NCBI GenBank assembly: GCA_944358385.1
Contig: CALVQW010000009.1
Span: 1 to 64,000, forward strand
Source of the DNA: an uncultured Clostridia bacterium
Lineage (GTDB): Bacteria > Bacillota > Clostridia > Christensenellales > CAG-917
DNA length: 64,000 nucleotides
Direction of reading: 5' to 3'
The translations under genes were made by a program, and so were the position numbers. Below, in pieces: positions 25,897 through 35,161 of the stretch. The notes under the pieces are model-generated. The model was not told the origin of the DNA and did not search any database. It saw only the letters and a program-made list of their open reading frames with translations. How positions within the stretch are numbered: position 1 is the stretch's first letter; every line of letters starts with the position of its first letter.

Positions 25897-26031
25897 TTAC
25901 GCGGTGAGGTTCTTCCTGCCTCTTGCACGGCGTCTCTTGAGCACCTTTCTGCCGCTGGTGGACTTCATTCTCTCACGGAAACCGTGCACTTTGCTTCTCT
26001 GTCTCTTTTTGGGTTGATAAGTCTGTTTCAT
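25897..26031 (-). CDS. rpmH: 50S ribosomal protein L34
   Basis: 44 residues, read directly: [18 protein letters not shown], then RERM and an Arg/Lys-rich tail ending NLTA. Standard length and sequence of L34. GGAGG precedes the start by four bases. It heads the rpmH-rnpA-yidD-yidC-jag-mnmE cluster. The next gene upstream is argS, not the dnaA often found beside rpmH. Confidence 0.95.
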   Translation of the reverse strand: MKQTYQPKKRQRSKVHGFRERMKSTSGRKVLKRRRARGRKNLTA

Positions 26032-26162
26032 GTTGCCTCCGAGGGCTGCCGCCCCATTTTATTTGCGGCCCGTCCGCTCTGCGGACTCAAAGCCATTTTT
26101 TCTTTTGTCGGCGCGGTGATCCGCGCATACGCACACGCGTCCGAGGCGCAATATGCTGAGCT

Positions 26163-26192
26163 ATTATATATAAGATAATTACACTCTGTCAA
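26163..26192 (-). promoter_or_regulatory. Promoter of the rpmH cluster
   Basis: Minus strand TTGACA (26192-26187), 18 bases, TATAAT (26168-26163). Leader of about 125 bases with hairpins GCGCGG/CCGCGC and GTCCGC/GCGGAC. Confidence 0.8.
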
Positions 26193-26238
26193 CTGTTTTG
26201 CGCCCGCGGCGCATTTTTCATCGCGGGAGAGGACGCTC

Positions 26239-27945
26239 TCACATGCTCTCCGGCGCACCGATGCCGATGAGTCCCAGCGCGGTACTCAACGTGTGCTTGA
26301 CCATGTGCGCGAGGAAGAGTCTGGCATTGGTCGCGCCCTCGTCCTCGCTCACGATGCGGTGACCGATGTAGAAGCGGTTGAACTTTTCCGCAAGCTCCAC
26401 CGCATAGCGGGTGACGTAGCAAGGCTCTCTCGTCTTTGCGGCAAGGCGCACCGCGTCCTCGAAGGAGAGCAGGCACTTCACGACGTCGATGCCCTCCTCC
26501 GTCACGATCGCGCTCATATCCGCCCGCGCGAGGTCGAACGCACCGCCCTTGCGCAGCGCGCTGGCGCAGCGGGCGTGGGTGTATTGCACGTAAGGCGCGG
26601 TCTCGCCGTCGAAATTGAGCACCTTGTCAAAGGAAAAAACTATGTCTTTGATACGGTTGTTCCAAAGAGCGGAGAACACCACCGCGCCCACTCCGACGCT
26701 CTCGGCAACGGCGTCTTTGTCCGGCTGATCGGGGTTCTTCTCCTCGATGATCTGCCTCGCCTTTTCCACCGCCTTGTCCAGCACTTCCGCAAGCCAGACC
26801 ACCCTGCCGCTCCTAGTGGACATGGAGCCTTCTTCCAGCGACACCATGCCGAAGGCGATGTGTTCCATATCCGCGGCTTTTTCAAAACCCATAAGTTCAA
26901 GCACCTTAAACAGCTGCTTAAAGTGCAGATTCTGCTGATAAGCCACCACGTAAAGGCACTTGTAGAAATCGTATGTTTTGGCGCGGTAATACGCCGCGGC
27001 GATGTCGCGCGTGGCATAGAGAGTCGCGCCGTCCGCCTTGACCAAAAGGCAGGGCGGCATGTCCCAATCGTCCAGCCGCACCACTTCCGCACCGTCGGAC
27101 TCCGTCAGCAAACCTTTCTCTTTCAGGATGTCAAGGCAGGGCTGCATCTTGTCGTTGTAGAAGCTCTCGCCCGCGTAACTGTCGAACTTGACGCCCAGGC
27201 GGTCGTATATCTTCCCCACCGCGCGCATGGTGACTTCCTTGAACACGGAGAAATATTCCGTAGCCTCGCGGTCACCGTCCTCGATGCGTTTGAACCACGC
27301 TCTCGCCTCGTCGTCGAGTGCAGGATCGCTCTCCGCCTCCTTGTGGTAACGCACGTAGAGGGAGTTGAGGTAATATTCGTCCCTTCTCCGCACCTCGTCG
27401 ATGTCGGACCACTTCTTCACCGCCACGATGAGTTTGCCGAACTGCGTCCCCCAATCGCCGAGGTGATTGATGCCAACGGGCTTGTAGCCGAGGTAGGCGA
27501 AGATGCGGTAGAGCGCCGCGCCTATCACCGTGGTGGAGAGATGCCCGATGTGGAATGGCTTTGCGATGTTGACGGAGCTAAAATCTATGCACACCGTCCT
27601 GCCCTCGCCCTCTTTCTCGCCCGAAGTGACGCTCCAATCCCTCTCCGCGCTCTCCGCCAGCCTTCTCACGAGGGCTGCGGGAGAGAAGAAGAAGTTGAGG
27701 TATCCTCCCGCGATCTCCGCCCTCTCCGCGATGTCGGGGAGGGAGAGAGCCTCCGCAAGCTCCTTGGCTATGACGGGCGGGGCTTTGCGCATGGTGCGCG
27801 CGAACTTGAAACAAGGCAGCGCGAGATCGCCCATCTTTGCGTCCTTGGGCGTTTCGAGTGCCGCCTGCACTTCCTCCGGGGTGAGCGCGCCCGCGCTCGC
27901 CGCCGCTATACTTGCCGCTATCTCTTTCTCGAACATATCAGACAT
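26239..27945 (-). CDS. argS: Arginine-tRNA ligase
   Basis: About 568 residues from ATG 27945 (27936 is also possible). Class I synthetase: N-terminal Add-1 type domain, HIGH variant FHIGHLSTTVIG, STRSGRVVWL in place of a strict KMSKS as usual in ArgRS, and a C-terminal helical anticodon domain beginning at YTHARCAS and ending ALGLIGIGAPESM. The start overlaps or touches the ychF stop and no Shine-Dalgarno is visible, implying coupling. Downstream is the rpmH promoter. Confidence 0.93.
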   Translation of the reverse strand: MSDMFEKEIAASIAAASAGALTPEEVQAALETPKDAKMGDLALPCFKFARTMRKAPPVIAKELAEALSLPDIAERAEIAGGYLNFFFSPAALVRRLAESAERDWSVTSGEKEGEGRTVCIDFSSVNIAKPFHIGHLSTTVIGAALYRIFAYLGYKPVGINHLGDWGTQFGKLIVAVKKWSDIDEVRRRDEYYLNSLYVRYHKEAESDPALDDEARAWFKRIEDGDREATEYFSVFKEVTMRAVGKIYDRLGVKFDSYAGESFYNDKMQPCLDILKEKGLLTESDGAEVVRLDDWDMPPCLLVKADGATLYATRDIAAAYYRAKTYDFYKCLYVVAYQQNLHFKQLFKVLELMGFEKAADMEHIAFGMVSLEEGSMSTRSGRVVWLAEVLDKAVEKARQIIEEKNPDQPDKDAVAESVGVGAVVFSALWNNRIKDIVFSFDKVLNFDGETAPYVQYTHARCASALRKGGAFDLARADMSAIVTEEGIDVVKCLLSFEDAVRLAAKTREPCYVTRYAVELAEKFNRFYIGHRIVSEDEGATNARLFLAHMVKHTLSTALGLIGIGAPESM

Positions 27946-29020
27946 TGAAGCGGAAGAGCACGACATCGTTTTCGCGCATGACGTAGTCCTTGCCCTCGCT
28001 CCTCACCTTTCCTTTTTCCTTTGCCGCCGCGAAGGAACCGCATTCCAGCAGCGTCTCGTAGTCCACTATCTCCGCGCGAATGAACCCCTTTTCGAAATCA
28101 CTGTGTATCTTGCCCGCCGCCTGCGGAGCTTTGGTGCCTTTGACGATGGTCCACGCCCTCGTCTCCTTCTCGCCCGCCGTCAGATAGCTGATGAGGCCGA
28201 GCAGCTTATACGACGCCTTGACCAGCTTGTCCAGCCCGCTCTCTTTGAGCCCATACTCCGCCATGAACATCTCGCGCTCCTCGTCCGAGAGTTCGCCGAG
28301 ATCCTCCTCGAGCTTTGCGCAAAGCACGATGCACTCCGCACCCTCCGCCTGCGCTGCCGCCTTCACCTTCTCGGTGTACGCGTTGCCTTGAAGTCCGCTC
28401 TCGTCCACGTTGGCGACATAGATGACAGGCTTCATCGTCAGCAAAAACTGCTCCTCCGCAAACGCCCTGAATTCCTCGTCCATGGGGAGAGACCTCAGCG
28501 GTTTGCCGCTTTCCAGCCACGCCTTCATCTTGTTCAGCCTGTCCGCGTCCTCGGCGTACTTCTTGTCCGCCTTCAACATGCTCTGCGCCTTGGCGATGCG
28601 CCGCTCCAGCGTCTCGAGGTCGGCAAAAATGAGTTCCAGCCCTATGGTCTCCATGTCGCGGACGGGATCTACCGAGCCGTCCACGTGGATGATGTTCTCG
28701 TCATCGAAACATCTGACCACATGCACCACCGCATCCACCTCTCTGATGTGGGAGAGGAACTTGTTGCCCAAGCCCTCGCCCTTGCTCGCGCCTCTGACCA
28801 GCCCCGCGATGTCCACGAATTCCAGCGTGGTGGGGGTGATCTTCTTGCTGTCGTACAGAGCGGCGAGCTTGTCCAGCCGCTCGTCGGGGACGGCGACCAC
28901 GCCCACGTTGGGTTCTATGGTGCAGAACGCATAGTTAGCGGCAGCCGCTCCTGCCTTGGTGATGGCGTTGAACAGCGTGCTCTTGCCGACATTGGGAAGT
29001 CCCACAACTCCGAGTTTCAT
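27938..29020 (-). CDS. ychF: Redox-regulated ATPase/GTPase YchF
   Basis: 360 residues. Obg-family P-loop protein that binds ribosomes. Motifs: [15 protein letters not shown] at residue 7, [20 protein letters not shown], and the C-terminal TGS domain. ATG 29020 follows GGGAGG. Operon with argS; divergent from uppP. Confidence 0.95.
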   Translation of the reverse strand: MKLGVVGLPNVGKSTLFNAITKAGAAAANYAFCTIEPNVGVVAVPDERLDKLAALYDSKKITPTTLEFVDIAGLVRGASKGEGLGNKFLSHIREVDAVVHVVRCFDDENIIHVDGSVDPVRDMETIGLELIFADLETLERRIAKAQSMLKADKKYAEDADRLNKMKAWLESGKPLRSLPMDEEFRAFAEEQFLLTMKPVIYVANVDESGLQGNAYTEKVKAAAQAEGAECIVLCAKLEEDLGELSDEEREMFMAEYGLKESGLDKLVKASYKLLGLISYLTAGEKETRAWTIVKGTKAPQAAGKIHSDFEKGFIRAEIVDYETLLECGSFAAAKEKGKVRSEGKDYVMRENDVVLFRFNV

Positions 29021-29070
29021 ATGCCTCCCGCCCCGTCGGGACGTCGCCCGCGGGGTTCTCAACCGAGTAT

Positions 29071-29098
29071 TTGAAAAATATAGTAGAACAATTATAAT
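29071..29098 (+). promoter_or_regulatory. Promoter of uppP
   Basis: TTGAAA (29071-29076), 16 bases, TATAAT (29093-29098). Confidence 0.65.
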
Positions 29099-29161
29099 AC
29101 AATGCCGCCCGTCGGTAAAGCGAACGCGGGCATTTTCCGCAGGCGGCAGGAGGAGCGCGAC

Positions 29162-29920
29162 GTGAAAATGTGGGAAGCGGTGGTACTGGGTTTGGTGCAG
29201 GGGGCGGGAGAATTCCTGCCCGTGTCCTCGTCGGGACACCTTCTCCTGCTGGAAAAGCTGGGCATCGGAGAGGCGGACCTCTTCTTCAACATCTGCCTGC
29301 ACCTCGGCACTCTGCTCTCCGTCGTCATCGTGATGCGCCGCTCCCTCTTCGCCCTCTTCAGGAAGGAAAACCGCCGCACCCTGCTCTGTCTCGCCCTCGC
29401 CTGTCTGCCCACCGTCGCCTTCGCCCTCCTCTTCAAATATCTCGCCCCCTCCCTCGTTGACGGGGCTTATCTCCCCTTGGGCTTTCTTGCCACGTCCTTC
29501 CTCATCGTGCTTGCGGAAAAATTCTCTCCCGCACAAACACGCGGTTTATCCGTCAAAACCGGCATTTTAACAGGGGTTTTTCAGGGTATAGCCGTCCTGC
29601 CCGGCATCTCGCGGAGCGGCGCGACCATCGCCGCGCTGCGCCTCTCCGGGGTGTCCCGTCCCGCCGCCGCGGAGTTCTCCTTCCTGCTCTCTCTCCCCGT
29701 CATCGCAGGCTCGGCACTCTATGAGGGGACGGAACTCGCCGTGACGGGAAAGCTCACGGATGTTGCCGTCCTCCCCCTGCTCGCGGGCGTCGCCGCCGCC
29801 TTCCTTGCGGGCTGTGTCGCAATAAAATTCTTCCTCTCGCTTGTGCGCCGCCGCTCCTCTCTCCCCTTCGCTTTCTACACCGCGGCACTCTCCGTCGCGT
29901 CCTTTTTCCTGCTCTATTAA
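29162..29920 (+). CDS. uppP: Undecaprenyl-diphosphatase
   Basis: 252 residues, polytopic. Recycles the lipid carrier for peptidoglycan synthesis and gives bacitracin tolerance (BacA). Signature blocks LGLVQGAGEFLPVSSSGHLL and VLPGISRSGATIAALRLSG carry the catalytic Glu and Ser/Arg residues. GTG 29162 is chosen because AGGAGG ends eight bases upstream; ATG 29168 two codons on is an alternative. Confidence 0.92.
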   Translation: MKMWEAVVLGLVQGAGEFLPVSSSGHLLLLEKLGIGEADLFFNICLHLGTLLSVVIVMRRSLFALFRKENRRTLLCLALACLPTVAFALLFKYLAPSLVDGAYLPLGFLATSFLIVLAEKFSPAQTRGLSVKTGILTGVFQGIAVLPGISRSGATIAALRLSGVSRPAAAEFSFLLSLPVIAGSALYEGTELAVTGKLTDVAVLPLLAGVAAAFLAGCVAIKFFLSLVRRRSSLPFAFYTAALSVASFFLLY

Positions 29921-29973
29921 AAGGGATGAGGGCGACAAAAAATAGCGAATGTATAAAGATCACTACACCCCTC

Positions 29974-30002
29974 TTGACTTCAAGGGATCTTTAATGTAAA
30001 CT
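29974..30002 (+). promoter_or_regulatory. Promoter of the LURP-one-like gene
   Basis: TTGACT, 17 bases, TAAACT. Confidence 0.5.
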
Positions 30003-30099
30003 TGACGTAGGGTTAAGAAACGGGAAGTTTGCCGGGCTTGCACTCGGCAGAGTTCCTTCGTTCCGTTTTCGGGACGTTTTTTGAAGGAAAGAAAATCAC

Positions 30100-30579
30100 A
30101 TGAAAGTATTCATCAAAAACAAGCTCATCTCGTGGGGAGGCGGCTCGGATGTCACGGATATAAGTGGCAACCCCGTTTTCAAGGTCAAGGGCAGAGTGTT
30201 CAGCATAGGCAGAAGAAAGATAATGTGCGACTTGGAGGACAACATCCTCTACGTCATCCGCAACCGTTGGCTGAACCCCATCCGCCACAAGACCTACATC
30301 AAGGACGCGGAGGGCAACAGAGTCGCCACCGTGTACAGCAAGGCGTTCGACCTCACCCGACTCTATGCCGACACCGAACACGGACAATACACCGTCCAAG
30401 GCAAATTCTTCGGGCTCAACTCCTCCATATTGCGCGACGGAGTGCAGGTGGCGATATTGGAAAGGCAGTTCACCGTGATCAAGGACGCATTCTCCCTCGA
30501 GGCGTCCCCCGAGGATATGCCCTTCCTCACCGCGCTCGTCATCGCGCTGGACAACCTCTGCGACAACCGCTCTAAATGA
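30100..30579 (+). CDS. LURP-one-related (tubby-like) protein
   Basis: 159 residues, cytoplasmic, all-beta. The pattern ISGNPVFKVKGRVFSIGRRK, WLNPIRHKTYIKDAEGN and YTVQGKFFGLNSSI matches bacterial LURP-one/YxjI proteins (DUF567), thought to be membrane-tethered or lipid-binding, with no settled role. Start follows GAAGGAAAG. Monocistronic. Confidence 0.7.
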   Translation: MKVFIKNKLISWGGGSDVTDISGNPVFKVKGRVFSIGRRKIMCDLEDNILYVIRNRWLNPIRHKTYIKDAEGNRVATVYSKAFDLTRLYADTEHGQYTVQGKFFGLNSSILRDGVQVAILERQFTVIKDAFSLEASPEDMPFLTALVIALDNLCDNRSK

Positions 30580-30598
30580 TCCTGTGGGGGAATTATTC

Positions 30599-30932
30599 CC
30601 CCACACCCCCACACTATTGCGGAACGTGAATAAATAGCTGTTGTGCGTGTTATAGATCAACAGTCAGCCGTGCGCTCAGCACCATGCGAGGGTGTTACAC
30701 CCTCGCGCTCCCAAGCTGTGCGGGACGTAAAAGAAAAACGGTCGTGCGTGATACACGGCAAAAGCTAGCCGTGCGCTTAGCACCCTCGCGCTCCCACACT
30801 GTTGCGAAACGTGAATAAATAACTGTTGTGCGTATTATAGATCAACAGTCAGTCGTGCACTCCGCGATGCGGGGGAGCAATAAATAATAGTTGCGCGTGA
30901 AGAGAATCAAAAATTAGCCGTGCGCTCAGCAC
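30599..30932. repeat. Four imperfect tandem repeats of about 75 nt
   Basis: Units near 30599, 30716, 30795 and 30871 share CACTGTTGCG(G/A)AACGTG, AATAAATA, TTGTGCGT, ATCAACAGTCAG and CGTGCGCTCAGCAC. A palindrome copy sits at 30686-30706 and a GTGGGGGAATTATTCCCCCAC hairpin at about 30582. No gene is supported between 30580 and 31061. Confidence 0.65.
30686..30706. repeat. Short perfect palindrome, copy 2
   Basis: Same arms as at 948 (GCGAGGGTG), again followed by GCTCCC. Confidence 0.75.
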
Positions 30933-30954
30933 CACCATACCTTTAATAATAAGA

Positions 30955-30997
30955 AATGCGCCGAGTGTTGCGGGCGTAGCCGTAACACTCGGCGCAT
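30955..30997. terminator. Strong bidirectional hairpin
   Basis: AATGCGCCGAGTGTT pairs with AACACTCGGCGCATT around a 13-base loop; a T-rich end lies on each side. It precedes the end of the GH27 gene on the minus strand. Confidence 0.75.
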
Positions 30998-31061
30998 TGT
31001 TATATTGAAGTTCGAGGCGCGGGGATGTTATCCCCGCAGGATGGCAGGGGCGGCGCCCCTG

Positions 31062-32711
31062 CTATTTCAGTTTGACCACGACGACGCTGTCTGCGGGGAT
31101 GCGCGCGACGATCTTCCCGTTCTCCAACGCGGCGTCCCCGGTGATGATGCTCATCACCTCTCCGACGACGCCGACGGAGTGCGCGCCCGCGCCCGCCGTG
31201 GCGGGGGAGACATAGTCGTCCGCATAGAGTTTTCCGATATCTAAGCGGCTCTTTTGCGGGAGTTTGGTTTTGTTGAAGAAGCACACGGCGATCCCTCCGT
31301 CCGCGAGGGGCTTGGCGAGGACGTCCACCATGCCGCGGCGGACGCGCTTTGCCTGCTTGCCGAGGGCATCCTGGTCTATGGCGATGAGGTCGCGGTTGGT
31401 GACGATGTCGAGGACGGGCTTGGAGACCTTCCTGATGTCGTTGCCCAACACAAGGGGCGCGCTCATCATGCACCACAGCGCGAAGTGCGCCATGTTCTGA
31501 GCGTGGGTGAGCTTGCCGTTGCCCACTTCCAGCATGTCGGGATCGTTGAAATGCGCGGGAGAAGCGTACTTCCACAATTTCACGTTGCGGGAGTAGATGA
31601 TCTTGATCCAATACCACCACGGGCGGATGTCCGGGGTGGTGCGCCACATATTGCCCGCCGTCGCGCCCCACAGCCAGGGCTTGCGGAAACCCCACTCGCA
31701 TATGGAAAAGAGGATGGGTTTCTCGGGCGCGCCCGTCTTAGCCGCGACCTCGCGTGTGGCGTCTTTCAGTGCGCGGGACATCTTGCGGTACTGTATCGCC
31801 GCGCTGTCGCGGGCGTTTGCCACTGGATTGCCAAGCTCGATGACGTTCCTGCCCGCTTTGAGCTTCACGACGGTCTGGAAACGTGCGGTGAGGTTGAAGT
31901 GTTTTTGGGGCGGGAACATTATTCCCTCCGCCTCCTCTCCGTTGACGGTGACGCCGAGATACTTCTCATATCTGCCGTATTTCTTTATGCAGACGGTGAG
32001 GACATAGTCCCCTTCCGCATCCGCGGTGACGTTTTCAAAGCGTATGCTCCCCTTGCCCGCGTCCAGCCCGGAGACGTACTGCCCGCCGGGAAGAGGGGCG
32101 CATTTCATCCTGCGCGCAAGCCCTTTGAGGACGGCGTTGGACACCTGATACTCCACGCCCTTGCCGCTGCCGAGAGGGGCGACCTCGATGGCATAGACCA
32201 GCGGCGCATAGCTCGGCACAGGGATGTTGTGACAGAAATCGTACTTGAAATACTCCGCACCCCACCTTGCGAGCGTGCGCGCGTCGGCGCGCTCTCTGCC
32301 AAGGCTCGCGGGCAGATCCTCACAGGTCAGCGTGCCGTTGGAGGAGTAAAGCCCCACCTTGAACCCCATGTCGTTCAGCTCGCGGATGAGCGCGGGGATG
32401 CCCTCCGGGAACCGCACCAGATCCCCCTGCCACTCGCCGTTCTCGTCGCGCATGTTTGAGTGCCAATTGTCGTCGAGATTGACATAGCGGTAGCCCACAT
32501 CGTAAAGCCCGGAGTCCTTCAACGCGCGCGCGGTGTCCAGAATGAGTTTGTGGTCGATGTTGTTGCGGAAAGTGTTCCAGCTCGACCAGCCCATGAGCGG
32601 CGTGGTTCGCACCCCGTTCTCGTAGACGGAAGGCGTCTCCTCCCTCTCGATCTTGGGCGCGAAAAGCTGCCTTAAATAGCAGAACGGACACATCTTGTTG
32701 CGTTTTTGCAT
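31062..32711 (-). CDS. Alpha-galactosidase, GH27, with an inserted carbohydrate-binding module
   Basis: 549 residues, no signal peptide, so probably cytoplasmic. Residues 38-165 hold the barrel start (TPLMGWSSWNTF, NLDDNWH) and nucleophile Asp158 in FKYDFC. Residues about 167-308 are a beta-sandwich-like CBM6/35-type insert (QYVSGLDAGKGSIRFENV, AGRNVIELG). The barrel resumes at ILFSICEWG, and acid/base Asp392 is in FNDPDMLEVGN. The insertion within the barrel is known in some GH27 members. It should remove alpha-galactosyl groups from raffinose-type sugars. GAGAGG precedes the start. Next to a GH13 gene but no transporter. Confidence 0.88.
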   Translation of the reverse strand: MQKRNKMCPFCYLRQLFAPKIEREETPSVYENGVRTTPLMGWSSWNTFRNNIDHKLILDTARALKDSGLYDVGYRYVNLDDNWHSNMRDENGEWQGDLVRFPEGIPALIRELNDMGFKVGLYSSNGTLTCEDLPASLGRERADARTLARWGAEYFKYDFCHNIPVPSYAPLVYAIEVAPLGSGKGVEYQVSNAVLKGLARRMKCAPLPGGQYVSGLDAGKGSIRFENVTADAEGDYVLTVCIKKYGRYEKYLGVTVNGEEAEGIMFPPQKHFNLTARFQTVVKLKAGRNVIELGNPVANARDSAAIQYRKMSRALKDATREVAAKTGAPEKPILFSICEWGFRKPWLWGATAGNMWRTTPDIRPWWYWIKIIYSRNVKLWKYASPAHFNDPDMLEVGNGKLTHAQNMAHFALWCMMSAPLVLGNDIRKVSKPVLDIVTNRDLIAIDQDALGKQAKRVRRGMVDVLAKPLADGGIAVCFFNKTKLPQKSRLDIGKLYADDYVSPATAGAGAHSVGVVGEVMSIITGDAALENGKIVARIPADSVVVVKLK

Positions 32712-32823
32712 AGTTTAACCTCTCATTACGTGATCGACGGGAGCGGCGTCACCGCCCTCCGCTCTCCTTGCGTCCTCGGACGGGCGCGATCGTTTGCTTT
32801 CTGCGGTATGCAGTGCAGTATTG

Positions 32824-34491
32824 TCACGGCTTAGCATACCACACGTGCGCCTCATAAGGTTTCAGCGTCTCCGCCATGGAGCCTGAGTAGTTGGAGATGA
32901 GGTGCTTCGCGCCCGCGGGCACGTACTTCGCGGCTTTCCCCGCGGGGACATTCCCGTCCGTCATGTTGATGATGACGATAAGCCTGCCGCCGTCTTCGGC
33001 GACTTTCTCATAGGCAAAGATCTTCTTGCTGCCCGCAAGATGTTCCACATATCTGCCGTAGATCGCCGCGTCCTTATACTCCTTCCTCAGTGCGATGATC
33101 TTGCGGTAGTAGTTGAGGATGGAGTCGGGGTCCTTCTCCGCCGCCTCGACGTTGATCTCCTTATAGTTGGGATTGACGTGGAACCACGGTTTCCCCGTCG
33201 TGAAGCCGGCATTCTCCTCCGCAGACCACTGCATGCATGTGCGCGCGTTGTCGCGGGCGGCGTAGGCGCAGTTCTCGAACACCTTTTTCGCGGAGAAGAG
33301 GTGCGTCTTCTCCATGATGTTCTTGGCGCAGAATGTGGCGACGTCCACAAAGTCCTCCCAGCTCTTGAAAGGATAGTCCAGCATGCCGATCTCCTGCCCC
33401 TGATAGACAAAATGCGTTCCGGACATGAAAGTGTAGAGGGTGGCGAGTGCCTTGCCGCTCTCCACGCGGTACTTCTCGCTGCCGTAGCGGGAGATGACGC
33501 GGGGCTGATCGTGATTTTCGAGATAATTGGTGTTCCAAGCTATGCCGTACAGCTTGTGCTGCCAGTTGCGGTACACCTTCTTGAGTTTGCGGAGGTTGAA
33601 CTTCGTCCTGAGATAGCTGGTCATGAAGCAATCCGCCTCCATGTGCTGGAACTGGAACATCATGTCGAGCTGCTGATCCTTGCCCTCGGTGATGTATTTG
33701 AGGGCGTTCTTGGGCGTCATCATGGGAGCTTCGCCGAGCTGGAAGGCGTCGTAATTCTTCACCACCTGCCTGTACTCCATGAGATACTTGTGGATGTTGG
33801 GGCCGGGAGAATAGTGTTCCATGCCGCGCATGACGGGGATGGGAAAACCGTTTGGCAGCCCTTCGCGCTTGCTGATGTAGGTGATGACGTCCTCGCGGAA
33901 ACCGTCCACACCCATATCCAGCCAGAACTTCATCACCTTTTTCACTTCCTCGCGGACGGCGGGATTGTCGTGATTGAGATCGGGCTGCTCCACCGCAAAG
34001 AGGTGTAGGTAGTACTCCCCTCTCTCCTCATTCCACTCCCACGCGTTGCCGGGGAAGGTGGACATCCAGTTGTTGGGGAACTTCCTGCCGTCCTTGCCCC
34101 TGCCCGGACGCCAGATGTAATAGTCCTTATACTTGGGATCTTTCGCCGCGCTCTTTTTAAACCACTCGTGCTCGTTGGAGGTGTGGTTGACCACCAGGTC
34201 CATGATGATCTTCATCCCCCTCGCGTGCGCGCCGTCGAGTATGGCTTTGAAGTCCTCCATCGTGCCGTATTCGGGATTGATGTTGTAGTAGTCCGCGATG
34301 TCGTAACCGTAGTCGTTCTGCGGAGAGACATAGACGGGCGAGAACCATATCGCGTCCACCCCCAGACTCTTGATATAATCCAGCTTGCCGAGGACGCCTT
34401 TGAGGTCGCCCACGCCGTCGCCGTTGCCGTCGCAGAAACTGCGCGGCCAGATCTGATATACGGAAAGTTCTTTAAACCAGGCTTTTTGCAT
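32824..34491 (-). CDS. Alpha-glucosidase (oligo-1,6-glucosidase-like), GH13
   Basis: 555 residues, cytoplasmic. GH13 motifs in order: MDLVVNHTS (97-105), GFREDVI with nucleophile Asp201, QLGEAPMM with acid/base Glu254, and NHDQPR with Asp328. Overall it resembles GH13_31 enzymes acting on isomaltose, sucrose or trehalulose-like sugars; Glu at position 200 where Met or Leu is more common is a minor oddity. ATG 34491 follows GGGAGGG; the longer frame begins in the promoter. 112 bases lie between it and the GH27 gene. Confidence 0.88.
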   Translation of the reverse strand: MQKAWFKELSVYQIWPRSFCDGNGDGVGDLKGVLGKLDYIKSLGVDAIWFSPVYVSPQNDYGYDIADYYNINPEYGTMEDFKAILDGAHARGMKIIMDLVVNHTSNEHEWFKKSAAKDPKYKDYYIWRPGRGKDGRKFPNNWMSTFPGNAWEWNEERGEYYLHLFAVEQPDLNHDNPAVREEVKKVMKFWLDMGVDGFREDVITYISKREGLPNGFPIPVMRGMEHYSPGPNIHKYLMEYRQVVKNYDAFQLGEAPMMTPKNALKYITEGKDQQLDMMFQFQHMEADCFMTSYLRTKFNLRKLKKVYRNWQHKLYGIAWNTNYLENHDQPRVISRYGSEKYRVESGKALATLYTFMSGTHFVYQGQEIGMLDYPFKSWEDFVDVATFCAKNIMEKTHLFSAKKVFENCAYAARDNARTCMQWSAEENAGFTTGKPWFHVNPNYKEINVEAAEKDPDSILNYYRKIIALRKEYKDAAIYGRYVEHLAGSKKIFAYEKVAEDGGRLIVIINMTDGNVPAGKAAKYVPAGAKHLISNYSGSMAETLKPYEAHVWYAKP

Positions 34492-34525
34492 AATTCCCTC
34501 CCTTTCGTTAAGGTCACTATTTATT

Positions 34526-34554
34526 ATAATAACAATTATTTCTTCCACTTTCAA
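34526..34554 (-). promoter_or_regulatory. Promoter of the GH13 gene
   Basis: Minus strand TTGAAA (34554-34549), 17 bases, TATTAT (34531-34526), within an A/T-rich patch. Confidence 0.6.
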
Positions 34555-34696
34555 CACTTTATTTCCGCTCTCCCCGTCCGCCGCAAAAAAATCCCCGCGG
34601 ATCTTCGGAGGACACTTGACGCCCGGCGAACGCTCTCAAAGGATCTCTTCCCTTAAGTGCCGCAGCAAAAAATCTCCGTTAATTTCGCGGAAGCCC

Positions 34697-34725
34697 TTGA
34701 CAGCCGCCCGATCTTCGTTTATGAT
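34697..34725 (+). promoter_or_regulatory. Promoter of perR and the fusion gene
   Basis: TTGACA (34697-34702), 17 bases, TATGAT (34720-34725). The -10 touches the operator that follows. Confidence 0.8.
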
Positions 34726-34745
34726 AATGATAACGGTTATTATTA
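34725..34745 (+). promoter_or_regulatory. Fur/PerR-type operator
   Basis: TAATGATAAC, G, GTTATTATTA: a 10-1-10 inverted repeat with one mismatch, close to the known Fur/PerR box layout. It starts at the last base of the -10, so binding would block transcription and give autoregulation. Confidence 0.75.
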
Positions 34746-34756
34746 AGGAGGGCATT

Positions 34757-35161
34757 ATGCAAGCCGAGTGCGCCGCGAAACGCAACACCCGTCAGAAAGC
34801 CGCCATCGAAGCGGCGGTGCTCTCCTCATCCGATCATCCCACCGCGCTCACCGTCTGCGAACGCGTGCGGGAGAGCGTGCCGGGCATCAGTCTCGGGACG
34901 GTGTACAGAGTGCTGGGCACGCTTGCGCGTGAGGGACGAGTGAGAGAGATCTTCCTCCCCGATGCACCCTCCCGCTTTGACAAAACCACCTGCACTCACG
35001 CGCATTTCATGTGCGTCCGCTGCGGCAAAGTGTCGGATGTGAGCGTGGACGAGGGGGAGTTCCTGCGTCACGCAAAACAGACCTGCGACGGGTGCGAGAT
35101 CAGCGAGGCTGAGATCGTATTCAAGGGTTTATGTGCCGAATGTAAGGAGGAAAACCTATGA
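34757..35161 (+). CDS. perR: Peroxide-responsive repressor PerR (Fur family)
   Basis: 134 residues. Winged-helix Fur-family protein. The residues aligning with Bacillus PerR metal ligands are all present: His27 (HPTA), Asp75 (RFD), His81 and His83 (THAH), Asp94 (KVSDV); Asp rather than Glu at the last site is the PerR type. Two CxxC pairs (86/89 and 126/129) make the structural zinc site. AAGGAGG precedes the start. The stop overlaps the next ATG (ATGA), so the sensor is coupled to a peroxide-reducing fusion enzyme. Confidence 0.88.
   Translation: MQAECAAKRNTRQKAAIEAAVLSSSDHPTALTVCERVRESVPGISLGTVYRVLGTLAREGRVREIFLPDAPSRFDKTTCTHAHFMCVRCGKVSDVSVDEGEFLRHAKQTCDGCEISEAEIVFKGLCAECKEENL

Noticed and set aside
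26032..26100. Short leader frame overlapping the rpmH start ([15 protein letters not shown]...)
   Set aside because: No good ribosome site and no regulatory codon run; it may be chance.
26032..26238. Possible oriC beside rpmH
   Set aside because: No dnaA, dnaN or cluster of DnaA boxes. The only box-like site noticed, TTATCCACT at 19439, is isolated within a repeat region.
30599..30932. CRISPR array
   Set aside because: Units are diverged, about 75 nt, irregularly spaced, with no unique spacers and no cas genes nearby.
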